Origin: a virus
IMG/VR virus record: IMGVR_UViG_3300012269_000032
Coordinates: 1 to 20,723 of that record
Length of the DNA: 20,723 bases
Reading direction: 5' to 3' (one strand)
The notes below the pieces were generated by a model. The model made no database searches. It was given only the letters and a program-made list of their open reading frames with translations, and was not told the origin of the DNA. Below, piece after piece: positions 12,229 to 20,044 of the stretch (the first letter of the stretch is position 1; each line of letters begins with the position of its first letter). The position numbers and the translations under genes are program-made.

Positions 12229-12267
12229 TTGACGGGGCATAAGATGTGTGGTAAATAAGTTGTGCCC
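12229..12267 (+). promoter_or_regulatory. Promoter/operator-like module 2
   Basis: TTGACG (12229-12234), a 17-base spacer and TAAATA (12252-12257) preceded by TGG. GGGGCATAA (12234-12242) and TTGTGCCC (12260-12267) form an imperfect inverted repeat in the same relative places as in module 1. The two modules share TTGACGGGGCA, AAGAT and TAA.T.GTGCCC, so they are diverged copies about 235 bases apart. The -10 is weak, so activity is uncertain. Confidence 0.45.
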
Positions 12268-12311
12268 TCATGATTTTAAGAAATGTCAATAGCTAGAAAT
12301 TTTTATAAGGT

Positions 12312-12380
12312 ATGATCGAGTCGCCCCAAAATAAATATATTTTTATGCCATATACCCCGAAAATTTTGAAAACTTTTTAA
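12312..12380 (+). CDS. Possible 22-residue leader ORF
   Basis: An ATG directly after TATAAGGT, the same context as the terminase small subunit start, opens a frame of 22 codons (MIESPQNKYIFMPYTPK...) ending TAA. The product has no recognisable feature. It is listed only because of the shared start context; it may be chance in AT-rich DNA or a leader peptide. Confidence 0.2.
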   Translation: MIESPQNKYIFMPYTPKILKTF

Positions 12381-12495
12381 AGACTTTTCACTTTCTTTTT
12401 TTAAATTTTAAAAACTAAAAATAAAGCGGTAGGGGGCTACCCCTATCCAGGTACCCCGGGTGTGTTACTAAGAAAGGGTCCCCCTCCCACACACA

Positions 12496-12606
12496 GGACA
12501 GATATATATTTTAGTGAACCAGGACGGATATATATTTTAGTGAACCATGACAATGATCCTGGACAGATATATTTTAGTGATCCAGGACAGATATATTTAT
12601 TCACTA
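12496..12606. repeat. Four iteron-like 24-26-bp repeats
   Basis: Copies begin at 12496, 12522, 12561 and 12585. The unit is GGACAGATATATATTTTAG followed by TGAACCA. The first two are 26 bases and differ at one position, the third is shorter (24) with TGATCCA, and the fourth diverges after GATATATTTA. Thirteen bases separate copies 2 and 3; the others abut. The layout suits an iteron origin or an operator array in front of the late genes. Confidence 0.8.
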
Positions 12607-12711
12607 CAGCTGATCCGTAATAAAGACCCCTTAGTCGTATTTAAAAAGTCACTCAAAAAATTTTTTCAAAAAATCTGCCAAAATCAAAGTTACTATGATA
12701 TTCTATAAGGT

Positions 12712-13272
12712 ATGAAACGACCGAAGAACGGTTCTACTGTAAAACAATACGCTTATGCGGTTAGACGACTAGGCGGTAAAGGTAGTACTAAAAAAGAGAT
12801 GGCAATGCTATCAGGATATTCACCAAAAATGGCAAACAACGCTAAAAACAAAATCGAAGAAACTGAAGGCTACCAAAACGCTATTATCAAGCTCGCTGCT
12901 GATAGTAATAATTTGTTGCTCGGAGTGATGGCTGAGTTTAAAGCCAGGGGGCTAAAGAACTTTTCAAACAAAGATCTGAACTCTGCGCTTAATGCGATTA
13001 GTGGTGCTTGGGATCGAATTGAAAAAACTCGTGCACCGAACCGACTCAAAACTCCTGAAGGTAATCCGTTGCGAGCTATTTTTACTGAACGAACACGCAC
13101 TGCTACTTTTGAATCGTCTCCAGGCGAAGAAGCCGCTACCGCTAGTGAAATGGAAACACCAGTTGTTTCTTACGAGGTGAAGGAGGAAAAACCAGAAAAG
13201 AAGAAGAAAAGTAAAAACACTAAAAAGGAAAAAGAAACCGCTCCGCTAAGCGATGAGGAATTAGATTTTTAA
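12712..13272 (+). CDS. terS: Terminase small subunit
   Basis: A 186-residue protein directly upstream of the large terminase. Residues 24-55 (GSTKKEMAMLSGYSPKMANNAKNKIEETEGYQ) form the helix-turn-helix typical of small terminases that recognise packaging sites (pattern K.E.A...GYS...A.N.K.KIE). The centre (60-110) is helical and probably oligomerises. The C-terminus has a Glu-rich part, then a Lys-rich run, then the acidic end PLSDEELDF. The start is at TATAAGGT-ATG. It probably binds phage DNA and passes it to TerL. Confidence 0.8.
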   Translation: MKRPKNGSTVKQYAYAVRRLGGKGSTKKEMAMLSGYSPKMANNAKNKIEETEGYQNAIIKLAADSNNLLLGVMAEFKARGLKNFSNKDLNSALNAISGAWDRIEKTRAPNRLKTPEGNPLRAIFTERTRTATFESSPGEEAATASEMETPVVSYEVKEEKPEKKKKSKNTKKEKETAPLSDEELDF

Positions 13273-13273
13273 T

Positions 13274-15064
13274 ATGGTTGATGTTCACTTTCAAAAGAAG
13301 CATAACGATTCGCTGATCCAGGCGCTGATTGCAAATCCCGATCTTATTGATGACAAGCGGTGGCGGATTGATAACCTGTATTGGATTATTACGAAGTCGG
13401 GGACAAAAGAGTTGTTTGCGATGAACCGGGCGCAACGGCATTTTTTTGAAAACTATCTTATTAAATCGGGTGAGGTGTATTACCGACACTGTGTGCTCAA
13501 AGCCAGGCAGCTCGGATTCACTACGTTTATTGACTTGTGGATTCTTGATGAGATTTTGTTTAACACCAACCGTGAAGGATTGATTATCGCGCACACGCAG
13601 AAAGACGCGACTGAGATTTTTGATCGAAAGATTGATTATGCGATTCGAAACATGTGTGACGAGATTAAACAAGGAGCTTTTAAGTTGGTGAAAAACTCAG
13701 CGAAAAAGATTCAGGTGGTGGTGGACTATGGACCGGAAGAAGGTTCCACTTCAAGTATCAATGTGTCGGGGTCCGCTCGCTCGGGTACGTTTTACTACGT
13801 GCACATTTCTGAGTTTGCGAAACTGTGTGCGACTTACCCGCGAGTAGCTGCTGAAGTAGAAACTGGTACATTCCCTGCGGTCCCGTTTGATGGATTTATT
13901 TTTATTGAGTCAACTGCTGAAGGTATGGCTGGTCGGTTTTATGAAATTTTCACCGAGGGATGGCGTAATAAAGACACGATAACACCCATGAAATCAAGAG
14001 TGATGTTTATGGCTCACTTCTATAACTGGCAGTACGACGATTCGGAAATGCTGAAGATCACGGAGACGATCCCAACGAAAGAGATGGAGCTGTGTGAGAT
14101 TGACTGGGGTGAGTATAAAGAACAGCACAAACTCACTGATATTGAAATCACGTATTACTACATGAAGTGGTTGCAGATGGGAGGAAAAAACTCGAGTGAT
14201 GCGATTCACAAATTGCACCAGGAGTTTCCCACTACTCCAGAAGAAGCTTTCTTGTCTACCGGGCAAACTTATTTCCCGACCGCGCAAGTATTTGAAATGA
14301 TGCAGACAGCAGTATCTGGGACCAAAGGGGAACTAAGCGCAAACGAAAAAGGGGAAGTTTCTTTCCAGGAATTTTCAGCGGGGGATCTGGAAATATTTGA
14401 AATGCCACAAGACGGTCAGCGATATATCATCGGGGGCGATACCGCGGAAGGACTCGCTCACGGAGACAGTCAGATTTTGTATGTGTTGAAACATAAGACG
14501 GAGGAGTGTGTTGCTGTGTATAAATCAAACGTGCCACCAGATGAGTTTATCGGTGTTGCTTATAACGTCGGTAAATTTTTCAACTGGGCGCTACTTGCAG
14601 TTGAGTCAAACAAAGACGGGCTGTGGGTAAACGATGGGCTTGATAAAATGGGCTACGTGAATTTGTACTACCGAAAGTCGTTTGATGACATTACAAAAAA
14701 TGTCACAAAATTCTTTGGATGGAAAACCACTAGTGCAACCAGACCATTTGCGCTCGCGGCACTCAAGGCGGTGTTTCTCCGGAAGAAGACAGGATTTCCT
14801 CAAGCTATTTTGTCTGAGATGATTACGTTTCTTCGAAATGCGAAAGGAAAGCCGGAAGCATTGGCTGGTAAAAATGACGACGTAGTTATGGCGGCTTCAA
14901 TTGCGTATGCGGTTATGCAAGAACAAGGCGAGTATCAAACGACAACTTCTGACGAATCGTTTTCGATGACAAAAGCGATGTTTGGTGAAAATCAAAATGC
15001 TACAATGCCAGGAGCACCTCAACAACCAAGAAGTGAATCAACCGCGGGGGTCAGAGAATTATGA
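13274..15064 (+). CDS. terL: Terminase large subunit (packaging ATPase and nuclease)
   Basis: The 596-residue packaging motor. ATPase half: a Walker A-like KARQLGFTT (residues 76-84, the degenerate form usual in TerL), Walker B YVHISEFA (175-182) and the coupling motif FIESTAEG (210-217). Nuclease half (RNase H fold): Asp389 in IIGGDTAEG, Glu444 in LLAVESNKDG and Asp535/536 in GKNDDVVMAA, the expected acidic triad. It cuts concatemeric DNA and pumps it into the prohead. The start lies one base after the terS stop (TAA-T-ATG), and the stop overlaps the next start (ATGA). Confidence 0.95.
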   Translation: MVDVHFQKKHNDSLIQALIANPDLIDDKRWRIDNLYWIITKSGTKELFAMNRAQRHFFENYLIKSGEVYYRHCVLKARQLGFTTFIDLWILDEILFNTNREGLIIAHTQKDATEIFDRKIDYAIRNMCDEIKQGAFKLVKNSAKKIQVVVDYGPEEGSTSSINVSGSARSGTFYYVHISEFAKLCATYPRVAAEVETGTFPAVPFDGFIFIESTAEGMAGRFYEIFTEGWRNKDTITPMKSRVMFMAHFYNWQYDDSEMLKITETIPTKEMELCEIDWGEYKEQHKLTDIEITYYYMKWLQMGGKNSSDAIHKLHQEFPTTPEEAFLSTGQTYFPTAQVFEMMQTAVSGTKGELSANEKGEVSFQEFSAGDLEIFEMPQDGQRYIIGGDTAEGLAHGDSQILYVLKHKTEECVAVYKSNVPPDEFIGVAYNVGKFFNWALLAVESNKDGLWVNDGLDKMGYVNLYYRKSFDDITKNVTKFFGWKTTSATRPFALAALKAVFLRKKTGFPQAILSEMITFLRNAKGKPEALAGKNDDVVMAASIAYAVMQEQGEYQTTTSDESFSMTKAMFGENQNATMPGAPQQPRSESTAGVREL

Positions 15065-15348
15065 TAAATATATTATGGCGAGGAGATACAAATCACTCCA
15101 TCACAATCTTCAAGAAGGTCAGAATGTTGTTTTTCATCGTGAGCACAGATCTCCAAGGAATCGTAGTAAAATCAAAAAAAATCCACTTCAACAATACAAG
15201 CGGTCAAATCGAAGGAAGTGGAAGCAGCTTCAAAGTTGCCCCGGATTTCTGGCTGCGATCCACAAACCTATTCAAAAAAAGAAAAAAAAACGGAAGCGAA
15301 AGAAAAACTGTTGACAACTCGCCACTTGTTTTATCTGAGTTAAACTAA
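15061..15348 (+). CDS. Hypothetical protein between terL and portal, 95 residues
   Basis: Not recognised. The ATG overlaps the terL stop (ATGA), indicating coupling. The first half is beta-rich with amphipathic strands (NHSITIFKKVRMLFFIVSTD, then GIVVKSKKIHF), followed by APDFWLRSTNLF and a basic run (KKRKKNG). A small beta protein in this position could be a virion or packaging accessory. A longer overlapping frame at 14982-15314 is rejected because it runs through the terL C-terminus. Confidence 0.65.
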   Translation: MINILWRGDTNHSITIFKKVRMLFFIVSTDLQGIVVKSKKIHFNNTSGQIEGSGSSFKVAPDFWLRSTNLFKKRKKNGSERKTVDNSPLVLSELN

Positions 15349-15361
15349 TACTATTGCACAT

Positions 15362-17596
15362 ATGGACGATTACCAAGCAGCTACTTCTAAGAAAAATAAA
15401 GATACTCGAGATAAAGAGTCTTTTACATTTGTCGAGGACAAAAAAAAGCTGATGAAAGATTCTCAATATCGAACTCGTTTTGATCAACTTTCAAGAGAGA
15501 TCGCTGAGAACATCATAAACACCACTGTTTCATATGGTGAAAAGAAGTACGAGAAAAGCGGCTGGGGATCGATGGTTTTTTATAACAAAATGGCTAACGG
15601 TGGTTACGACATAAACGTATACCCGCACAAATCACCTGATCAGAATCAAAGCCAGTCTGGAGTACCGGTATCACAAGAACCAATTGCACTTTCAAAAATT
15701 CTCATCGCAACCAGTGTTCTTGCTGGTAAGGTTCCAGATGCTCAAGTGATTGGTGACGACAAGGTGTACAACAAAGCTGCGTATGAATTGTGGAAACGAA
15801 CATGGACTCTCAAAGGGGCTAACGGTCAAAACACTTTAGAGCGAACATATCAGAACTTGCTCACTTACGGCTGGGCCGCGTGGCGAACATATCCGCGACG
15901 GGTTTCTGTTAAACGAAAAGGAATCGACAAGATTTTGTTTGATGACGTGTACCGGGAACCGATGGATCCAGATCGAACCTGGCTTGGAGTTGGTCAGAAC
16001 GTCGGTGATTACTGGTCAGCATTTGAGGTATATTACGAAAAAGATATTCTCAAGGATGAGTTTTTCAAAATGGTTCCAGAAGCTGAAGAGCATAAGAAAA
16101 AAAGAAAGTATTTCGAAGCCACATCTTCAGAAGAATCAAAGAATGAAAACCAACTGCTTTCACAAAATTCGTACACAATTGGGTATTACGAAAACGTACT
16201 GCTCAACCGGTACGTGGTGAAGTGTGGAAAATTTATTATCTACGACGGGGAATTACCAAACGAAGATTCCTACGGATCGATTATGGTTGCCCGATGTTTT
16301 GTAAAAAATATCTTGGACCCATATGGCGTGGGGTTGTACGAAATGATGCGCGGTAACACGGCTTTGTTTACTTATATTAACTCATTAAATGCTCAGCAAG
16401 TTGAGGCGGAAATTTTCCCGCTACTGTTTGGTCCACAGGTGCAAAATGGTACGAGCACTTACCGTCGGTCACCAAACGTAATTAACCCAAAGAATCCAGG
16501 GACTTCAATCGACGTAGTAAAAACTTCTGGAAACGTCCAGCAAGGAATCGCATTTGGTCGAGATCAAAAACTAGCAATTGAAGAAAACACTGGAGTCAAC
16601 AACATCGTCGCTGGTCAAAACGGAGAAAGCACTTTGGGGGCTACGGTGATTTTGAAAGAGGCGGCATACAACCGTTTGACTCCACCGCGTAACTCGATGA
16701 TGAACGCATTGCAGACAGACGCACACATTGCACTGTCCTGGATTGAGCAGACGTATCCAGTCGATAAAGTTTTTATGGTCGACAAAGATGAAGACATTGC
16801 TGAGTTTGTAAACCAAAACCCAGACTACTTTGTTGAAACTCAAGAAATCACAGGAGACGATGATGAAACCATTGTTGGTCACGTTATCACTGCGTCACGA
16901 AATCTCCGACTGAACTTTGACTTCACTGAAGAAGGTGAGTTGCTTGAAGATGTCCCAACGAGGACCATCGCTGCTCGAAACTTGTTCCAGGAAATGAACG
17001 AACATGGTCACAAAAAAGCCTATCTTGAATTTATTATTGATCCGGACTCAATGCTTGTTCCGTCAATTGAAATCCAAAAACAAAACTACATGGCGATTTC
17101 TCCAATCATTACAAATCAAATTAACTTGATTTTCCAATTACGGAATAATGATCCTGAAGCTGCAGCATCACAGTTGCGTGCGTTTGAGCGGTTACTCAAG
17201 ATTCAAAAAGAAAATATCTACGACTACATTCCAAAAGGATTGTACGACAAGATTATTTCTATGGAACCAGCTGAAGGTATTCCAGAATCTCCAGAAGAAC
17301 CAATTGATAAAACTAAATTGTACAAAGACGCTCCAGCTGATGTGCAGCGTGAAATTGAATCCCAAGCTGGACTTGAACCGTCTCAAGACAACATGACAGC
17401 TCCACAAACTCCAGGAACAATTCCACCAATTAAACGACAAAATCCTCCTACCGGGATTCCCGGTGAATCGTCTGATCCAAATTTAGCTCGTCCACAAGGT
17501 CCAGAGCAACTCGCTCGACCGCAAAGTCCGATGGGGGCAGCGGTTGACGCAAGTGTAGGAAGGGCTGCTAACTTACCGTTTTTCCCTGGTGAATAA
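15362..17596 (+). CDS. Portal protein
   Basis: This 744-residue protein follows terL and matches the size and place of a large portal. Consistent features: an N-terminal Lys/Asp-rich region, a core with repeated aromatic strands (WGSMVFYNKM, WAAWRTYPRR), a long central part where a portal stem would lie (GVNNIVAGQNGESTLGATVI then LKEAAYNRLTPPRNSMMNALQ), and a Pro/Gln-rich C-terminal tail from about residue 650. Portals form the dodecameric ring through which DNA enters. The call relies on gene order and general likeness rather than an exact signature. Confidence 0.75.
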   Translation: MDDYQAATSKKNKDTRDKESFTFVEDKKKLMKDSQYRTRFDQLSREIAENIINTTVSYGEKKYEKSGWGSMVFYNKMANGGYDINVYPHKSPDQNQSQSGVPVSQEPIALSKILIATSVLAGKVPDAQVIGDDKVYNKAAYELWKRTWTLKGANGQNTLERTYQNLLTYGWAAWRTYPRRVSVKRKGIDKILFDDVYREPMDPDRTWLGVGQNVGDYWSAFEVYYEKDILKDEFFKMVPEAEEHKKKRKYFEATSSEESKNENQLLSQNSYTIGYYENVLLNRYVVKCGKFIIYDGELPNEDSYGSIMVARCFVKNILDPYGVGLYEMMRGNTALFTYINSLNAQQVEAEIFPLLFGPQVQNGTSTYRRSPNVINPKNPGTSIDVVKTSGNVQQGIAFGRDQKLAIEENTGVNNIVAGQNGESTLGATVILKEAAYNRLTPPRNSMMNALQTDAHIALSWIEQTYPVDKVFMVDKDEDIAEFVNQNPDYFVETQEITGDDDETIVGHVITASRNLRLNFDFTEEGELLEDVPTRTIAARNLFQEMNEHGHKKAYLEFIIDPDSMLVPSIEIQKQNYMAISPIITNQINLIFQLRNNDPEAAASQLRAFERLLKIQKENIYDYIPKGLYDKIISMEPAEGIPESPEEPIDKTKLYKDAPADVQREIESQAGLEPSQDNMTAPQTPGTIPPIKRQNPPTGIPGESSDPNLARPQGPEQLARPQSPMGAAVDASVGRAANLPFFPGE

Positions 17597-17607
17597 AATA
17601 AAAATAT

Positions 17608-17847
17608 ATGTCTGAAGAAATTAACGAACAGTCAATGAAGCAGAAGAAAATAGCATTTGCCCAAAGTGAGCACGTTGCTATTGCGATTCGTATTTTGCAA
17701 GATTGTGGAAGTATTCAACAACTTGTTGGTGAGACAGAATACGCTACCGTGGTAAACGCGGTAACTCTTGATGCGCAGCAAGACATGATTAAAAAGTTTA
17801 TTAATAGTTTGGATTCTATCCGAAAAAATAACTTCACAGAACAATAA
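17608..17847 (+). CDS. Hypothetical virion-region protein, 79 residues
   Basis: Not recognised. A helical, Gln-rich product (MSEEINEQSMKQKKIAFAQS, then VAIAIRILQDCGSIQQLVGE). Its stop overlaps the next ATG by one base (TAATG). It lies between portal and scaffold, where head-assembly accessory genes are usual. Leader AAAAATAT before ATG, no SD. Confidence 0.65.
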   Translation: MSEEINEQSMKQKKIAFAQSEHVAIAIRILQDCGSIQQLVGETEYATVVNAVTLDAQQDMIKKFINSLDSIRKNNFTEQ

Positions 17848-18344
17848 TGTCAAAAAAACCAGTAGAACTGAAAAAAGAAAAATATACGTTGCAGGTAAAC
17901 TACAATGAAGAAGCTTGTGAAAAAAAGTTGATGAAATTCATTACACCTTCGGGAGATGAGTTTACGATTAGTGCCGAAGAAATGTCGACGATTCTTATTG
18001 GTCAAGTAAATTCTGATGTAGTTGAAGCTACGTTTGTTGAAACCGATCGAGTAAACGTAGTTGAGGTTGAACGCCAAATTGCGGTTCGTGCTGATCGAGA
18101 CATTAAAAAAGGTGAAGAGATTAGATTAAATTATTCTCATCCGTACCCTGTGGAATTTGCGATTATCGAAGAAGCAGCCAAGATTGCTCGTATCAGAAAA
18201 AACGTACCGGTGATGACTCTTACTAAAGAATATATCGATAGCGTGAAAGGTCAGATTACTCCAGATCAACATAAGTTTGTTGACTCATTCTACAAATTCT
18301 TTAAAAATCTATTCAAAAGCAAATCAGTCACTAATTCTCCGTAA
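17847..18344 (+). CDS. Virion-region protein with a SET-like motif, 165 residues
   Basis: The segment RQIAVRADRDIKKGEEIRLNYS (about residues 76-97) matches the end of SET domains, where A.RDI.KGEE...NY closes the cofactor and lysine site (the Tyr is catalytic in SET methyltransferases). The upstream part of the domain, including the NH..NP cofactor motif, is not recognisable: DSDVVEA-type sequence stands in its place. It is either a degenerate SET-related protein or a structural protein with a look-alike beta motif. The C-terminus is basic and aromatic (FVDSFYKFFKNLFKSKS). It is coupled to its upstream neighbour by TAATG. Confidence 0.6.
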   Translation: MSKKPVELKKEKYTLQVNYNEEACEKKLMKFITPSGDEFTISAEEMSTILIGQVNSDVVEATFVETDRVNVVEVERQIAVRADRDIKKGEEIRLNYSHPYPVEFAIIEEAAKIARIRKNVPVMTLTKEYIDSVKGQITPDQHKFVDSFYKFFKNLFKSKSVTNSP

Positions 18345-18403
18345 GGGAATTGGGGGCGTTATTATTTAAGAACCCTTGATAGGCAGGATAGCCATCATAA
18401 CGT

Positions 18404-19012
18404 ATGTCTCTAACGACAAAGAAAAATAAAGCAACTCGAATGGGTATTCCTTTTGAGGAAACCGTAACTGAAGATATCCTTGATCAACTAATTGCTGACG
18501 AAGACGCAAAAATTGCAGCGGAAAAAGAAGAGAAAAAAATTCAAGCTGAAGCTGCAAAAAAAGCTGCTGAAGTAGAAGCTGCAAAAAAGATTGTGTTAAA
18601 AGATACTGACGGTGACGATGTTGACCAGAAAGACTATTTCTTCCCACGGAAAATTGACGAAACAATCAGTGGGGAAAAATTCAAAAAAACTGATCAAACT
18701 GCTCCTGAGTGGTTTAACCGAACTTGCGGTTACCCAGTTGATCGAGAAGAAATGATTGAAATCTTCAACCAAAAGTTTCCAAAGAAAAAAGGCTTCTTGT
18801 TTTACAAGCAGCGAAATAGCGAAGTGTACTTGGTTATTGTTCCGTTGAAATACGCGACAACAATTACTGATTCAAACGAAGCTCAGGCTGGTGACTACCA
18901 ACGACACGCAATTTCATTTATTACAGAAGGTTCTGTGAACTTAGATTCTCTAAAAATGAAGCTGGATCGGATTTCAAAGCACTCTTCTATCTCCAGGGAA
19001 CCTCTTGCGTAA
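18404..19012 (+). CDS. Hypothetical virion-region protein with coiled coil, 202 residues
   Basis: Residues 24-66 are a charged Ala/Glu/Lys helix (ADEDAKIAAEKEEKKIQAEA, then EVEAAKK), probably a coiled coil. The second half is a compact domain (EWFNRTCGYPVDREEMIEIF, then YLVIVPLKYATTI) with no recognised family. It lies directly upstream of the scaffold, so a head-assembly role is likely by position. The 59-base gap before it contains no clear promoter. Confidence 0.65.
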   Translation: MSLTTKKNKATRMGIPFEETVTEDILDQLIADEDAKIAAEKEEKKIQAEAAKKAAEVEAAKKIVLKDTDGDDVDQKDYFFPRKIDETISGEKFKKTDQTAPEWFNRTCGYPVDREEMIEIFNQKFPKKKGFLFYKQRNSEVYLVIVPLKYATTITDSNEAQAGDYQRHAISFITEGSVNLDSLKMKLDRISKHSSISREPLA

Positions 19013-19032
19013 AGAGCAAGACATTGTATTAT
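19005..19032 (+). promoter_or_regulatory. Possible promoter for scaffold and capsid genes
   Basis: TTGCGT (19005-19010), a 16-base spacer and TATTAT (19027-19032), a good -10 with a weak -35, lie at the end of the 202-residue gene and about 40 bases before the scaffold ATG. Extra expression of capsid genes would make sense. A 5-bp inverted repeat (CTTGC/GCAAG) lies over the -35. Evidence is the boxes alone. Confidence 0.3.
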
Positions 19033-19074
19033 TAAAGTAACTCACGAGACGACTGCGATAGTGTCGGATAAAAT

Positions 19075-20019
19075 ATGAGCGATCAAACACCAAACGTACC
19101 TGAAGTAAACGATGATTCAGCGCTCGACGCAGAGCTGGAAAAAAGTATTGCAGATGTACAAGCTGGAAAAGTTCTCGAATCAAAAGACGAGGACCAGACT
19201 GCAGAAGAAGGAGCGACAGGAGCTGATGCACCGACTGGTGACGAAGCAGAAACGGGAGACGAAGAAACTCCAACTGAACCAACTGAACCTGCAGGAGAGG
19301 AAGCCGGCGACTCTCAAACCACTGGAGCTGAAGGAGAAGATGAATTCCGTATTCCTCACAAGGGAAAATGGGAAACTGATGAGGCCTATGAAAAGCGAGT
19401 TGAACTCTTCGATTTAGTTCGGAGAAGGCGAGCTGCTGAAACTCCGGAAGCAAAGGAAAAACTTTCTGAAGAAATATCAAAAGTAAAAGGAAACTTAAAA
19501 CTATTGAGTGGAACAGAAAGATTTACTCAGCAAAAAGCTGAAGATTCTCCAGAAGGTGATCCCAATCCTGAATTAGACACAGATAAAGAACGAGCTAAAC
19601 AGCTTGGTCTGATGACTAAGGAAGAAGCGGCGGAAATGTTCCGTCAAGAGCGAATGACTCAAGAAGTTCAGTCTGATTTGAAAGGTTTCGTAGAAGCACA
19701 CAAACAGCTGCAGGACGAAGATGTTCGAGAAGTTTTCTTTGACTTTGTAGATAATAACTACAATTGGCAAGGTAAATCAGGCCAGGAACTAAAATCAGTT
19801 CTTGGAATGGCATATGAAAATATGTTTCGACCATCAGAAACTATGCAGCAACGAGTGCTGAAAGGAGCCGGTATTTCTGAAAAAGTAAATGCGATGCAGT
19901 TCCCTGGTGGAAGCACCACGAAAGGCTCACATTCACCAGAGATACAAAAATCAATCGACGAACTGAAAGCGACAGGAATGTCTGAGGAAAAAGCTCTTGA
20001 ATTGCTTGCTGAAGATTAA
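19075..20019 (+). CDS. Head scaffolding protein
   Basis: This 314-residue protein is acidic, hydrophilic and mostly helical, as scaffolds are. The N-terminal 85 residues are a low-complexity Glu/Thr/Gly/Ala run, followed by charged helices (AYEKRVELFDLVRRRRAAET and onward), a segment LGLMTKEEAAEMFRQERMTQ (about 182-201) and a compact end (IDELKATGMSEEKALELLAED). It lies between the portal block and the decoration/capsid genes, the standard place. It would guide prohead assembly and then leave or be digested. No protease motif is seen. Confidence 0.65.
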   Translation: MSDQTPNVPEVNDDSALDAELEKSIADVQAGKVLESKDEDQTAEEGATGADAPTGDEAETGDEETPTEPTEPAGEEAGDSQTTGAEGEDEFRIPHKGKWETDEAYEKRVELFDLVRRRRAAETPEAKEKLSEEISKVKGNLKLLSGTERFTQQKAEDSPEGDPNPELDTDKERAKQLGLMTKEEAAEMFRQERMTQEVQSDLKGFVEAHKQLQDEDVREVFFDFVDNNYNWQGKSGQELKSVLGMAYENMFRPSETMQQRVLKGAGISEKVNAMQFPGGSTTKGSHSPEIQKSIDELKATGMSEEKALELLAED

Positions 20020-20044
20020 TCTTCATCGGTAATATTTTTGAAGT

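Larger units (their letters stand above)
11723..12711. other. Divergent control region, about 1 kb without a convincing gene
   Basis: AT-rich, with all frames broken except a possible 22-residue frame. It separates leftward early genes from rightward late genes. It contains TATAAGGT repeats, two TTGACGGGGCA promoter/operator-like modules, a 15-bp perfect inverted repeat, G/C-rich patches (GTAGGGGGCTACCCCTA near 12429-12445) and four 24-26-bp repeats near the right end. This density of repeats suits regulation and a replication origin. No tRNA or CRISPR array is seen. Confidence 0.75.
11801..12711 (+). repeat. Dispersed TATAAGGT motif (five exact copies)
   Basis: Exact copies start at 11801, 11826, 12061, 12304 and 12704; a partial copy (AATAAGGT) is at 11983. 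Three copies (11801, 12304, 12704) are followed at once by ATG, and the last of these is the terminase small subunit start. All face rightward. The motif could be a late promoter element, with very short or absent leaders, or a ribosome-binding element (AAGG unusually close to ATG). Confidence 0.65.

Noticed and set aside
12496-12606. CRISPR array
   Set aside because: The repeats mostly abut, without unique spacers, and there are no cas genes. Iterons or operators fit better.
11723-12711. tRNA or other structural RNA gene in the divergent region
   Set aside because: No T-loop GGTTCGA-type sequence or acceptor-stem pairing was seen; the inverted repeats are short operator-like arms.
18345-18403. 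Terminator or promoter before the 202-residue gene
   Set aside because: AAGGG...CCCTT forms only a 5-bp stem with a long loop and no U-run; TTGATA has no good -10 at the right distance.
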